Part shown: positions 54,642 through 63,436 of the stretch, in pieces | Position numbering within the stretch: the first letter of the stretch is position 1 | Layout of the letters: the number at the start of each line of letters is the position of its first letter | Source: Variovorax paradoxus | GTDB lineage: Bacteria; Pseudomonadota; Gammaproteobacteria; Burkholderiales; Burkholderiaceae_C | DNA length: 64,000 bases | Assembly (NCBI RefSeq): GCF_018614915.1 | Contig: NZ_JAGGNU010000056.1 | Location: forward strand, 124,001-188,000 | Reading direction: 5' to 3' | Translations under genes and position numbers: made by a program | The notes under the pieces: generated by a model | The model's input: the letters and a program-made list of their open reading frames with translations, nothing else | Told to the model about the DNA's origin: nothing | The model's database searches: none

Positions 54642-54950
54642 CCTGCCGCTCCATCCCAGCACCTCCCGCAAGGTCATTCGCCAGGCCGCCCCTCGCACCG
54701 CCTCCTACAATGACCCGGATGCGCTCCCCGGCTCCCGCCCTCCTCGCCACCGACTGCTCCGCCGCCCTCATGGCAGCAGGCCTGCGCGCGGGCGACGGCA
54801 AGGCGGCCCGGCCGGCCCCGCATGCGCCAGCCGGCCCTTCCCCCGCCCGGCGATCCCCCTCCCCTTTTCTCGTTTAGCGCAACCATCGATCGCCGGGCCC
54901 AAGCCCCGCGCGACCGCGGCCGCACCGGCCGCATTCGACTGGAGTGCTTC
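54642..54950 (+). other. 309-bp stretch without a confident gene
   Basis: A TACAAT box (54706-54711) is followed after 7 bases by ATG 54719, opening a 52-codon frame (MRSPAPALLATDCSAALMAAG...) that ends at TAG 54877. Composition is Pro/Ala/Arg-rich with no family match, so I do not call it a gene. Its N-terminal pattern faintly recalls TsaB-type ATPases, but too little remains to judge. The rest is GC-rich leader of rnk, with CTGGAG near 54941. Confidence 0.4.
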
Positions 54951-55361
54951 ATGACGACGACAACAACCACCCTTCGCGGCGAACGCACGCTCACCGAACT
55001 CGATCACGTCCGCCTCGGCAAGTTGCTCGACGAACGAGCCCATCCGGGGCTCGAAGCCCTGCTCGATAGCGCCGAGGTGCTGCGCTCGCGCGAGGTTCCG
55101 GCGGACGTGGTCACGATGAATTCGCGAGTGACGATCGCCGATCTGCCCTCGGGCCGGCGCCACCCGCTGACGATCTGCTATCCACAGGACGCGGACCCCG
55201 CCGCCGGCCTCGTCTCGGTGCTCTCGCCGGTCGGCATGAGCCTGATCGGCCTCAGGGTCGGCGCGGTGGCGAGCTGGGTGCTGCCCAGCGGCGAGGAACA
55301 CCGCGCCGAGGTGGTCGAGATCCTGTTCCAGCCCGAAGCCAGCGGCGACTACACGACCTGA
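54951..55361 (+). CDS. rnk: nucleoside diphosphate kinase regulator (Rnk-like, GreA/GreB C-terminal fold)
   Basis: This 136-aa protein starts at ATG 54951 (MTTTTTTLRGERTLTELDHVRLGKLLDE) with CTGGAG upstream. The short N-terminal part and the GreA-type C-terminal domain (VVTMNSRVTIADLPSGRRHPLTICYPQDADPAAGLVSVLSPVGMSLIGLRVGAVASWVLPSG) fit Rnk, which binds RNA polymerase in the secondary-channel style. The frame extends to 54822, but that part is poorly coding. The cytochrome c gene ends 12 bases further on the other strand. Confidence 0.87.
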   Translation: MTTTTTTLRGERTLTELDHVRLGKLLDERAHPGLEALLDSAEVLRSREVPADVVTMNSRVTIADLPSGRRHPLTICYPQDADPAAGLVSVLSPVGMSLIGLRVGAVASWVLPSGEEHRAEVVEILFQPEASGDYTT

Positions 55362-55373
55362 GATCGATTTCGT

Positions 55374-56240
55374 TCAGTCGAGCGTCGAGAGATAGGCGGC
55401 GATGTCGCGCGCGTCCCGCTCGGTCACGCCCAGCTCGGGCATGGCCGTCTGCGGGTCGACCTCGTGCGTGCGACGCAGCCAGCGCACCATGTTGTCGGGC
55501 GTGTTGGGGAGCTTGCCGCCGATCATCGCGCGGCGCGCCACGCCGGCGAGCGGCGGGCCGACGTTGGGCGACGAGCCGGTGATGCCCGGGATCGTGTGGC
55601 ATGCGTTGCATGCGTACTGGTGCAGCGCCTTCTCGCCGCGACGCACGTCGCCCGGCACCCCGGCATTCGCGGTGTCGCGCGGAGGTCCGCAGGCAGCTTG
55701 CGCCGCGGGGCTGTTCGCGACCACAGGCTTCGCTTGCGTCACCTCGGCGTACTGCTGCGGCGTGAGATCGGGCAGCCGCTCCATGAAAGCGACCACGGCC
55801 CAGAGGTCCTCCTCGGCCAGGCGGAACTCCCACGCGGGCATGCCGCTCATCCGGATGCCGTGCTTGGTGACCCAGTAGAGCTCGCGCGGCTTCCAGTGCT
55901 GGCGCGCATCGACCAGCGGGCCCGGCAAGGGCTGCATGCTCTTGCCGATATCGCCCTGCGCCACGCCGGGCGCGCCGTGGCATTGCAGGCACTTGTCGCG
56001 AAAGCAGGCCGCGCCGCGCAGCACCAGCCGCTCGTCGTCGAGCTTCGGCGGCACGACGCCGCGTGCACGCAAGCGCACCGATTGCCGCATCGCGGTCTCG
56101 AGCATCGAATACACCGGCTGGAAATGCTGCTCGGTCGCCGACACGTTGTAGAGCCCGCCCCAGACCACCAGTGCCGCGCCGGCCGCTGCGCCAACGCCGA
56201 GCAGCACGAGGGTCAGCAAGATGGCCTTCGGGGTTGACAT
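55374..56240 (-). CDS. diheme cytochrome c
   Basis: This 288-aa protein has an N-terminal membrane segment (AILLTLVLLGVGAAAGAALVVWGGLYNV, residues 5-32) and two heme motifs, CLQCH near residue 85 and CNACH near residue 207. Candidate axial Met ligands sit in GMPAWEF and AMPELGV. It should transfer electrons in the periplasm. The divergent genes next to it encode a terminal oxidase, so it is a likely donor. ATG 56240 is chosen; the frame runs further upstream without sense. Confidence 0.87.
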   Translation of the reverse strand: MSTPKAILLTLVLLGVGAAAGAALVVWGGLYNVSATEQHFQPVYSMLETAMRQSVRLRARGVVPPKLDDERLVLRGAACFRDKCLQCHGAPGVAQGDIGKSMQPLPGPLVDARQHWKPRELYWVTKHGIRMSGMPAWEFRLAEEDLWAVVAFMERLPDLTPQQYAEVTQAKPVVANSPAAQAACGPPRDTANAGVPGDVRRGEKALHQYACNACHTIPGITGSSPNVGPPLAGVARRAMIGGKLPNTPDNMVRWLRRTHEVDPQTAMPELGVTERDARDIAAYLSTLD

Positions 56241-56316
56241 GTTTGGCGGCATTGTCTGACGCGCGAGAGCGCCGCCGTGTCGGCGCAGGGCGCATTCGAG
56301 CCACGAGAATCGCGGG

Positions 56317-56715
56317 ATGCCCGTCGCCCTGCTGCCGGCTTGCGCCGGCTCATGGACCGCACTGCTGGCCGTTGCAGCGCTGGCCGGCGGCTGCGAGCTG
56401 GGCGAGCGCAAGCTGCCCCACACCGCGGCGCCGGCGGCCCAGGTGGCGCGCGGCCAGCAGTTGCTCGCGCAGTACCAGTGCGGCAGCTGCCACGCGATTC
56501 CGGAGGTGCCGATCGCGCGCGGCACGGTCGGGCCCTCGCTGCAAGCCTTCGGCCGGCGCAGCTACATCGCGGGCCAGGTGCCGAACCGGCCCGACACGCT
56601 GACGCGCTGGATCATGGCGCCGCAATCGCTGGTGCCCGGCACCGTGATGCCGGCGATGGGCGTATCGCCCGACGATGCGCGCGACATGGCGGCCTATCTG
56701 CTCGCACTCGAATGA
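56317..56715 (+). CDS. monoheme cytochrome c lipoprotein-like
   Basis: This 132-aa protein has a hydrophobic leader with a lipobox-like AGGCEL (Cys about residue 26) and one heme motif, CGSCH near residue 55. The axial Met is probably in TVMPAMGVSPDDARDMAAYL. It may be a membrane-attached electron donor of the oxidase. Its stop overlaps the coxB start (ATGA), so it belongs to the oxidase operon. Confidence 0.82.
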   Translation: MPVALLPACAGSWTALLAVAALAGGCELGERKLPHTAAPAAQVARGQQLLAQYQCGSCHAIPEVPIARGTVGPSLQAFGRRSYIAGQVPNRPDTLTRWIMAPQSLVPGTVMPAMGVSPDDARDMAAYLLALE

Positions 56716-57665
56716 GCGGCACCGCTTCGCAATCCGCGTTGCAGGCCGCAGGGCCGGTGGCCGAGACGCTGCTGGGCGTGACCGGTGTGCTGGTGGCAGG
56801 CGCGACCCTGATCTTCGTCGCGGTGATGGCACTGCTCGCGCTGGCCGTGCGGCGGCGCGGCGGCACGGTGAATGCGCGCTGGTGGGTGCTCGGCGGCGGC
56901 CTGGTGTTCCCGGCCGTCGTGCTGGCCGCCCTCTTCGTCTACAGCCAATGGCACAAGCCGCCGTGGCGCGTGGCGCCGCCCAGGGATGCGCTGATCGTCG
57001 GCGTCACGGCCCACATGTGGTGGTGGGAGGTGCGCTATCGCGATCCGGCCACCGGCGCCGAGATCGTCGGCGCCAACGAGCTGCGCATCCCGGCGGGCCG
57101 GCCGGTCTATCTCGGCCTGTCGAGCGCGGACGTGATCCACAGCTTCTGGGTGCCGGCGCTCGCCGGCAAGATGGACATGCTGCCGGGCCGCACGCAGCAC
57201 CTGCAGCTGCAGGCCGACCGGCCGGGCACCTGGCGCGGCCAATGCGCCGAGTTCTGCGGCGAGCAGCATGCGCGCATGGCGCTGCACGTGGTGGCCGAGG
57301 AACCCGCCGTCTTCGAGGCCTGGCTTGCCGCACAGGCGCGGACGGCCGCGAGTTCGCCCTCGCTCTCGCCCTCGCTCTCGCCCGCGATCGAGCGCGGCCG
57401 CGAAGCCTTTCTCGCCCACCGCTGCAACGCCTGCCACACGGTGCGCGGCGTCAGCGAGGAGAGCCGGCTCGGCCCCGACCTCACGCACGTCGGCAGCCGC
57501 CTGTACCTGGGCGCGGGCACGCTGGCGAACGACAACGCCGGCCTCGCGCAATGGGTGGCCCACACGCAGCAGCTCAAACCGGGCGCACGCATGCCGTCCT
57601 CGCAGGCGCGCATCGATGAGGCGAGCCTGCAATCCATCGCCGCCTGGCTCTCGCAGCTGAAATGA
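56712..57665 (+). CDS. coxB: cytochrome c oxidase subunit II with fused cytochrome c domain
   Basis: This 317-aa protein has two N-terminal membrane helices (about 22-48 and 55-76) and the CuA domain: DVIHSFWVPALAGKMDMLPG, and QCAEFCGEQHARM with both Cys, His and Met. After a repetitive Ser/Pro/Leu linker (SPSLSPSLSP) comes a C-terminal cytochrome c domain with CNACH. This is the caa3-type subunit II, which takes electrons from a partner cytochrome. It overlaps the upstream cytochrome and the downstream subunit I gene by 4 bases each. Confidence 0.92.
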   Translation: MSGTASQSALQAAGPVAETLLGVTGVLVAGATLIFVAVMALLALAVRRRGGTVNARWWVLGGGLVFPAVVLAALFVYSQWHKPPWRVAPPRDALIVGVTAHMWWWEVRYRDPATGAEIVGANELRIPAGRPVYLGLSSADVIHSFWVPALAGKMDMLPGRTQHLQLQADRPGTWRGQCAEFCGEQHARMALHVVAEEPAVFEAWLAAQARTAASSPSLSPSLSPAIERGREAFLAHRCNACHTVRGVSEESRLGPDLTHVGSRLYLGAGTLANDNAGLAQWVAHTQQLKPGARMPSSQARIDEASLQSIAAWLSQLK

Positions 57666-60184
57666 ACGAGCACGCCCTGCCCTCCAGCCTGCCGCGTCCC
57701 GAAGGCGAACGCGAGGCGCTCGAACGCGCGTGGCGCCCGCCGAAGGGCTGGCGCCTGCTCTCGGCGGTGAACAACACGCACATCGGCGTGTTCTACATCG
57801 CCACCGCGATGCTGTTCTTCCTGCTGGCCGGCATCCTGGCGCTGGTGATGCGCGCGCAGCTCGCGCTGCCCGACAACGCGCTGGTCGATGCGAAGACCTA
57901 CAACCAGCTCTTCACGATGCACGGCACCGTGATGATGTTCCTGTTCGCGGTGCCGATGGTCGAGGCGGTGGCCGTCTACCTGCTGCCGGGCATGCTGGGC
58001 GCGCGCGACCTGCCCTTTCCGCGGCTGTCGGCCTACGCCTTCTGGGCCTACGCGATCGGCGGCATCGCCTTCTTCTGCACCATCTTCTTCGGCGCTTCGC
58101 CCGATGGCGGCTGGTTCATGTACCCGCCGCTCACGAGCAAGGAGTTCTCGCCCGGACGCGGCGCCGACTGGTGGCTGCTGGGCATCGGCTTCATCGAGAT
58201 CTCGGCCATCGCGGGCGCGATCGAGCTCATCATCGGCGTCCTGTTCACGCGTGCGCCGGGCATGACGCTGATGCGCATGCCGGTGTTCGCCTGGGCCATG
58301 CTGGTGACGGCGCTGATGATCGTGTTCGCCTTTCCCGCGGTGATCGCGGCCACCATGCTGCTCGAACTGGAGCGCGCCTTCGACTGGCCCTTCTTCGTCG
58401 CGGCGCGCGGCGGCGATCCGCTCCTGTGGCAGCACCTGTTCTGGTTCTTCGGCCACCCGGAGGTCTACATCATCTTCCTGCCCGCCGCGGGCATGGTCTC
58501 GATGATGGTTGCCGCGCTCGCCGGCACGCCGCTGGTGGGCTACCGCGGCGTGGTGGCGGCGCTGGCAGGCGTCGGCGCAGTGAGCTTCGCGCTGTGGGTG
58601 CACCACATGTTCACCGCCGGGCTGGGCAGCATCTCGATGGCGATCGTCTCGGCGGCCAGCTTCGTCGTCGCCATCCCGAGCGGCATGCAGGTGTTCGCAT
58701 GGATCGCGACCTTCTGGCGCGGCCGCGTGCGGCTCGATGCGCCGACGCTGTTCCTGCTCGGCTTCCACTTCATCTTCGTGCTGGGCGGCCTCACCGGCGT
58801 GATGGTGGCGGTGCTGCCCTTCGACTGGCAGGCACACGACAGCTACTTCGTCGTCGCGCACTTTCACTACGTGCTGATCGGCGGCATGGTGTTCCCGGTG
58901 TTCGCCGGCTTCTACTACTGGGCGCCGGTGTTCAACGGCCACCGGCTGTCGGAGCGCTGGGGCCGCTGGGTCTTCGGCCTGATGTTCGGCGGCTTCAACC
59001 TGGCCTTCTTCCCGATGCACCTGACGGGCCTCTGGGGCATGCCGCGGCGCGTCTACACCTACCCGGGCGATCTCGGGTGGAACGGGCTCAACATGCTGTC
59101 CACCGTCGGTGCCTTCACGCTGGCGGCCGGCGTGCTGCTTTTCGTGGTCGACGCGGCGCGCACGCTGCGCCGGCCCGAGAAGGATCACGGCAACCCATGG
59201 AAGGCCGGCACGCTCGAGTGGCTGCCAATGCGCGACTACGGCGTCTTCAGCATTCCGCAGGTGGCCTCGCGCGAGCCCTTGTGGGAGCGGCCTTCGCTGC
59301 CCCAGGAGGTCGAGGCCGGCCGCCACTGGCTGCCCGGCACGGCCTTCGGCGGCCGCGAAACGCTCATGACCAGCCTGCGCGACGCGCGGCCGATGCACCT
59401 GCTGCGCCTGCCCACGGACGGCTGGTCACCGGTGCTGGCCGCGGCCGGTACCGCAGCCTTCTTCCTGCTGCTGACGGTAGAGGCGCCATGGCTGGCCGGC
59501 GCCTGCGGCCTGGCCGCGATCGCCGCGATGCTGCACTGGCTCTGGGGCCTGGACCGGCCGCCGCCGGTGGCGACCATCGAAGCCGCCGCCGGTGTGCGGC
59601 TGCCCGTCGGCGCCACCGGGCGCCGCACCCATTCGTGGTGGGCGATGATCATCCTGGTCGTGGTGGACCTGACGATCTTTGCCTCCCTCGCGTACTCGCA
59701 TCTTCACGTGGCGATGGCAGCCGATGTCTGCCCACCGCCCGGCGCCTCGCTGCCCGCGGCGCGCTGGCCGCTCGCGGCCGCCGTGCTCCTTGCGGCCGGA
59801 TCGCTGCTGATCGCGCTCGCCGCCGCTCGGCCGGTGAACGCAGAGCCGCGCCGGCAGCGATTGCTGCGTGTGCAGGTGGCGCTCGCCATGGCCTGCACCG
59901 CGAGTGCTTTCGGGCTCGATCTGGCCGGCCATTGGCAGGCCGGCCTGGATCCACGGGCCGAGGCCTGGAGCGCCACGGTCGGCACGCTGCTCGGCTACCA
60001 GGGCTTCCACATCGCCGTCGTGCTGCTGATGGGCGGCTACCTGCTCGCGCGTTCCTGGACCGGTCGGCTGCAGCCGCAGGCGCGCGCGACGCTCGACAAC
60101 GTCGTGCCGATGTGGCACTGCGTCAGCGCGCAGGGCCTGGCCGGGCTGCTGCTCGTGCAAGCGCTGCCGCGCTGGCTGGCTTGA
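57662..60184 (+). CDS. cytochrome c oxidase subunit I fused to subunit III
   Basis: This 840-aa protein is a heme-copper oxidase catalytic subunit with an additional C-terminal III part. Part I (about 1-560) has the low-spin heme His87 in TMHGTVM, the CuB/crosslink motif His265-Pro-Glu267-Val-Tyr269, His314-His315 and His400-Phe-His402. The D-channel region ARDLPFPRLSAYAFW is present. The K-channel Lys of A-type oxidases is Gln343 here (IPSGMQVFAWIATFW). Part III (about 590-840) has further helices. I recall I+III fused family members with the same Gln. It overlaps coxB by ATGA and is the last gene of the oxidase operon; no separate coxC or ctaG follows. Confidence 0.9.
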   Translation: MNEHALPSSLPRPEGEREALERAWRPPKGWRLLSAVNNTHIGVFYIATAMLFFLLAGILALVMRAQLALPDNALVDAKTYNQLFTMHGTVMMFLFAVPMVEAVAVYLLPGMLGARDLPFPRLSAYAFWAYAIGGIAFFCTIFFGASPDGGWFMYPPLTSKEFSPGRGADWWLLGIGFIEISAIAGAIELIIGVLFTRAPGMTLMRMPVFAWAMLVTALMIVFAFPAVIAATMLLELERAFDWPFFVAARGGDPLLWQHLFWFFGHPEVYIIFLPAAGMVSMMVAALAGTPLVGYRGVVAALAGVGAVSFALWVHHMFTAGLGSISMAIVSAASFVVAIPSGMQVFAWIATFWRGRVRLDAPTLFLLGFHFIFVLGGLTGVMVAVLPFDWQAHDSYFVVAHFHYVLIGGMVFPVFAGFYYWAPVFNGHRLSERWGRWVFGLMFGGFNLAFFPMHLTGLWGMPRRVYTYPGDLGWNGLNMLSTVGAFTLAAGVLLFVVDAARTLRRPEKDHGNPWKAGTLEWLPMRDYGVFSIPQVASREPLWERPSLPQEVEAGRHWLPGTAFGGRETLMTSLRDARPMHLLRLPTDGWSPVLAAAGTAAFFLLLTVEAPWLAGACGLAAIAAMLHWLWGLDRPPPVATIEAAAGVRLPVGATGRRTHSWWAMIILVVVDLTIFASLAYSHLHVAMAADVCPPPGASLPAARWPLAAAVLLAAGSLLIALAAARPVNAEPRRQRLLRVQVALAMACTASAFGLDLAGHWQAGLDPRAEAWSATVGTLLGYQGFHIAVVLLMGGYLLARSWTGRLQPQARATLDNVVPMWHCVSAQGLAGLLLVQALPRWLA

Positions 60185-60266
60185 GGCCGACACGACACGT
60201 GGGCTCCCGGAGGACGAGAGCGCCGGCGAGGAGGACGACAACGCCTGAACGGCCGCCTGAGCGGGT

Positions 60267-61193
60267 TCAGTCCTCGATGCCGGCCAGCAGGTCCTGCGAC
60301 TCGTCGTCGAAGCCCGGCACGGGCTGCGCCTTCGCCAACGCGAGCCAGACGGAAAAGGGCATGCGCGGCAACGCCCGGTGCACCGCCGAGCGCGCCACGA
60401 CCAGCCGGCCCTCGCGCGCCATCAGCACGCCGCATTCGGCCGGGATCTCGTCAGGTTCGCCGATCGGCCGGCCCTTCGCATCGCAGCCCAGCACGTACCA
60501 GCACTCGCCGCCGAGGTCGAGATACGCAGCGCGCTTGTCGGGCTTTCACAGGTCGGCCAGCAGGTCGGCGCGGTGGACCTTCACCTCGTGCACGATCGGC
60601 CGCGCATAGGCTTCGACGCTGGTGTTGCGGATCGAAAACACGTCCGGCCGCGCGATGCACCAGCGCGGCTTGTCAGCCTCGCCCGCGCCCGCGAGCCGCG
60701 CGCGCAGGCTCAAGCCGCGCCAGGCAATGCGCCCGGCGCGCGTCATCTCGCGCGCCACCTGCTCGACCAGCGCCTCGTGCCGCGACAGCACCGCGCGGTT
60801 GACGACCAGCGTGGTCGCGATGTGCGCGATGCCGGCATCGGTCACGCGCAGCGTCTCGTGGCCATGCGCCGAACGCACGCGCGCGAGCAGGCCGGCGGCC
60901 AGCAGGTCGATCTCGATGGGGTCGCAGCAGGGCCAGCCGGCCGAGCGGTAGACCTCGCGCAGCCGCCGCGCATGCAGGCGGCCCAGCGCCATCCCGCCGG
61001 GCGGCGGATCGGCCACCGGCGGCGGCGTGCCGGGTTCGGTCATCGGCGGATCGACCGCCGGCGGGTCGCCCTCGGGCGGCGGTGGCGGCGGCGCCGTGGG
61101 GGGCGCAGGCGGAATGGGCAGGTCGGGCGATGGCGGCGGCGGCCCGATGGGCGTGCCGACGCCCATGCGTTGCGAGGCGAGTGCTGCGGTCAT
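60267..61193 (-). pseudogene. MmcB-like nuclease-fold gene interrupted by in-frame TGA
   Basis: Reading from ATG 61193, a Pro-rich N-terminal part (about residues 16-70) is followed by a helical region. A conserved core comes next, WCIARPDVFSIRNTS then PIVHEVKVHRADLLADL, where Asp and Glu-Val-Lys fit the PD-(D/E)xK nuclease pattern of MmcB-type DNA repair proteins. TGA at 60546-60548 (codon 216) stops the frame. The same frame continues KPDKRAAYLDLGGECWYVLGCDAKGRPIGEPDEIPAECGVLMAREG to 60267, exactly the expected continuation. A CGA to TGA or TGG to TGA change would explain it. A 215-aa product lacking the family's C-terminal part is expected if it is real. Confidence 0.75.
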
Positions 61194-61266
61194 CGCGCAA
61201 GGTTAGCGAAAACCGATGGCCTTGGGTCGCTCAATTCGTTTCCGCGACGCCGTCGCGGGGCCCGAT

Positions 61267-63327
61267 CTACTCCTCGTCGCGCACCCGGTGCTGCCCCATC
61301 AGCGTCTGCTGCACCGCAGGCGGCACCGCCTCGTAATGCGAGAGCTCGATGGTGTAGCGCCCCTGCCCGCTGGTCAGGGCATTGAGCCGCGACTGGTAGC
61401 CCGTCAGCTCCGACATCGGCACCTGCCCGCGGATGACGATCGTGCCTGCGCCGGCGTTGGAGGTCCCGCTCACGATGCCGCGCCGCGAGGAAAGGTCGCC
61501 GGTAAGGTCGCCGATCGCGCTGTCGGGCGCGGCGATGTCGATCAGCACCACCGGCTCGAGCACGATGGGCCGCGCTTCGCGGATGGCGGCCATGAAAGCC
61601 TTGCGGCCGGCGGTGGCGAAGGCGATGTCCTTGCTGTCGACGCTGTGGTGCTTGCCGTCGTAGACCACCACGCGCACGTCGACCACCGGGTAGCCGGCGA
61701 TCGCACCCTGCGTCAGCACCTCGCGCACGCCTTTCTCGACCGCTGGGATGAACTGGTTCGGGATCGCGCCGCCGCGCACCTCGTCGGCGAACTCGAAGCC
61801 CGTGCCGCGCGCCAGCGGCTCGATGCGCAGGAAGACCTCGCCGAACTGGCCGGCGCCGCCGGTCTGCTTCTTGTGGCGGTGATGGCCCTCGGCCTTGGCA
61901 GTCACGGTCTCGCGGTAGGCGATGCGCGGCGGCCGCGTGTTCACCTCGAAGCGGTACACCTCGCGCAACCGTTCGAGCAGCGCGCGCAGGTGCAGCTCGC
62001 CCAGGCCGTAGACCACGGTCTCGTTGGTGGCCAGCACGTGCTCGACGCGCAGGCAGGGGTCTTCGCCGACCAGCTTGCCGAGGATCTCCCACATGCGCTG
62101 CTCGTCGCCGTGGCGCTTGGGCTCGATCGCGAGGCCGTGCACCGGAACCGGAAAATCCAGCGGCGCGAGGTGCACATGGTCGTCCTCGGCGGCATCGTGC
62201 AGCACGGCGTCGAAATGGATCTCGTCGACCTTCGCCACCGCCACGATGTCGCCGGGCAGCGCACGCGACACCTCCAGGTGGTCCTTGCCCTGCAGCATGA
62301 ACAGGTGGCCCACCTTGAAGGGCTTGCGCCCGTCGCCGATGTAGAGCTGGCTGTCGCGCGTGATCGTGCCCTGGTGCACGCGGAAGATGCCCATCTTGCC
62401 GACGTACGGGTCCATCGTGACCTTGAACACGTGCGCCAGCACGTGCAGCGAGGGGTCGGGCGCGGCCTGCATCGGCGCGGCCGCGCTGCCCTCGCCGACC
62501 AGGAAGTCCGGCGGGTTGGCCTCGGTGGGGTCGGGCAGCAGCTTGACGATCACGTCCAGCAGCTCGGCCACGCCGGCGCCGGTGCGCGCGGAGACGAAGC
62601 ACACCGGGATCAGGTGGCCTTCGCGCAGCGCCTGCTCGAGCGGCGCATGCAGCTCGGCGGCATCGATGTCGCCATCGTTGAGGTAGCGCTCGACGAAAGC
62701 CGCGTCGACCTCGACCACCTGCTCGACCAGCGCGCGATGCGCCGCGTCGACGGGGCCGAAGTCGGACTGACCGAAGCGGTTGAAGAAGCAGTCCACCACC
62801 TGCTTGCCGACCCCGTCGGGCAGGTTCAACGGCAGGCATTCGCGGCCGAAGGCGGCCTGGATCTGTTCCAGGAGGGCCGCGAGGTTCACGCCCTGCGAAT
62901 CGATCTTGTTGACGATGACCATGCGCGCCAGGTGGCGCGATGCCGCATAGGCCATCATGCGCAGCGCCAGCGGCTCGATGCCGGTGGCGGCATTGATGAC
63001 GATGGCCGCGGTCTCCACCGCTTCCAGCGCCGGCAGGCTCTGGCCGAGGAAATCGGGGCCGCCGGGCGTATCGATGAAATGGACCCGCGTGCCGGCATGC
63101 GTGAGATGCATCACCGAGGCATTGAGCGAATGCTGCATGCGGCGCTCGAGCGGGTCGTGGTCGCTGACGGTGCTGCCGCGCTCGACGCTGCCCGGTGCGC
63201 CGATGGCGCCCGCCTTGTACAGCAGGGCCTCGGCCAGGGTGGTCTTGCCCGAGGCCGAGGCCCCGACGAGCGCCAATGTGCGCACTGCTTCCATTTCGGC
63301 CGCGAGGCCGTTCGATCGGCTTGGCAT
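61267..63327 (-). CDS. EF-G-like translational GTPase (EF-G2 type)
   Basis: This 686-aa protein has the EF-G domain order. The GTP-binding P-loop is GASASGKTT (residues about 22-30) instead of GHIDAGKTT, and G4 is NKID. The DTPGHVDF motif is DTPGGPDF, so the catalytic His is Gly. Domain IV-V blocks are present (GHHRHKKQTGGAGQFGEVFLRIEP, SGQGRYTIELSHYEAVP). This matches the EF-G-like group that is distinct from FusA and has unclear activity. The start has GAGGAG upstream. It lies alone, minus strand, between the MmcB-like gene and a membrane protein gene. Confidence 0.88.
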   Translation of the reverse strand: MPSRSNGLAAEMEAVRTLALVGASASGKTTLAEALLYKAGAIGAPGSVERGSTVSDHDPLERRMQHSLNASVMHLTHAGTRVHFIDTPGGPDFLGQSLPALEAVETAAIVINAATGIEPLALRMMAYAASRHLARMVIVNKIDSQGVNLAALLEQIQAAFGRECLPLNLPDGVGKQVVDCFFNRFGQSDFGPVDAAHRALVEQVVEVDAAFVERYLNDGDIDAAELHAPLEQALREGHLIPVCFVSARTGAGVAELLDVIVKLLPDPTEANPPDFLVGEGSAAAPMQAAPDPSLHVLAHVFKVTMDPYVGKMGIFRVHQGTITRDSQLYIGDGRKPFKVGHLFMLQGKDHLEVSRALPGDIVAVAKVDEIHFDAVLHDAAEDDHVHLAPLDFPVPVHGLAIEPKRHGDEQRMWEILGKLVGEDPCLRVEHVLATNETVVYGLGELHLRALLERLREVYRFEVNTRPPRIAYRETVTAKAEGHHRHKKQTGGAGQFGEVFLRIEPLARGTGFEFADEVRGGAIPNQFIPAVEKGVREVLTQGAIAGYPVVDVRVVVYDGKHHSVDSKDIAFATAGRKAFMAAIREARPIVLEPVVLIDIAAPDSAIGDLTGDLSSRRGIVSGTSNAGAGTIVIRGQVPMSELTGYQSRLNALTSGQGRYTIELSHYEAVPPAVQQTLMGQHRVRDEE

Positions 63328-63436
63328 GGGTGGTCTCCTCGCGCCCGGAAAGGCCGGCCGGACGGCTGGTTGGGATCGCGTGCTTGCCTCTGCCGGCCCA
63401 GCGTACGGGATTGACCGGCGCGGCGCAAGCGGGGAG

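Noticed and set aside
54719-54877. 52-codon frame after TACAAT, faintly like the start of TsaB
   Set aside because: Too short and too Pro/Ala/Arg-rich, and no downstream family sequence; recorded only as intergenic content.
60546-60548. Selenocysteine reading of TGA in the MmcB-like gene
   Set aside because: No selenocysteine-insertion hairpin is evident after the codon, and the family does not use Cys or Sec there; a nonsense change is simpler.
57730-60609. 959-codon plus-strand frame inside the oxidase region
   Set aside because: It is a shifted shadow of the oxidase subunit I+III gene, which keeps all catalytic motifs in the other frame.
61216-63414. 732-codon plus-strand frame opposite the EF-G-like gene
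   Set aside because: Antisense shadow; the minus strand encodes complete GTPase motifs.
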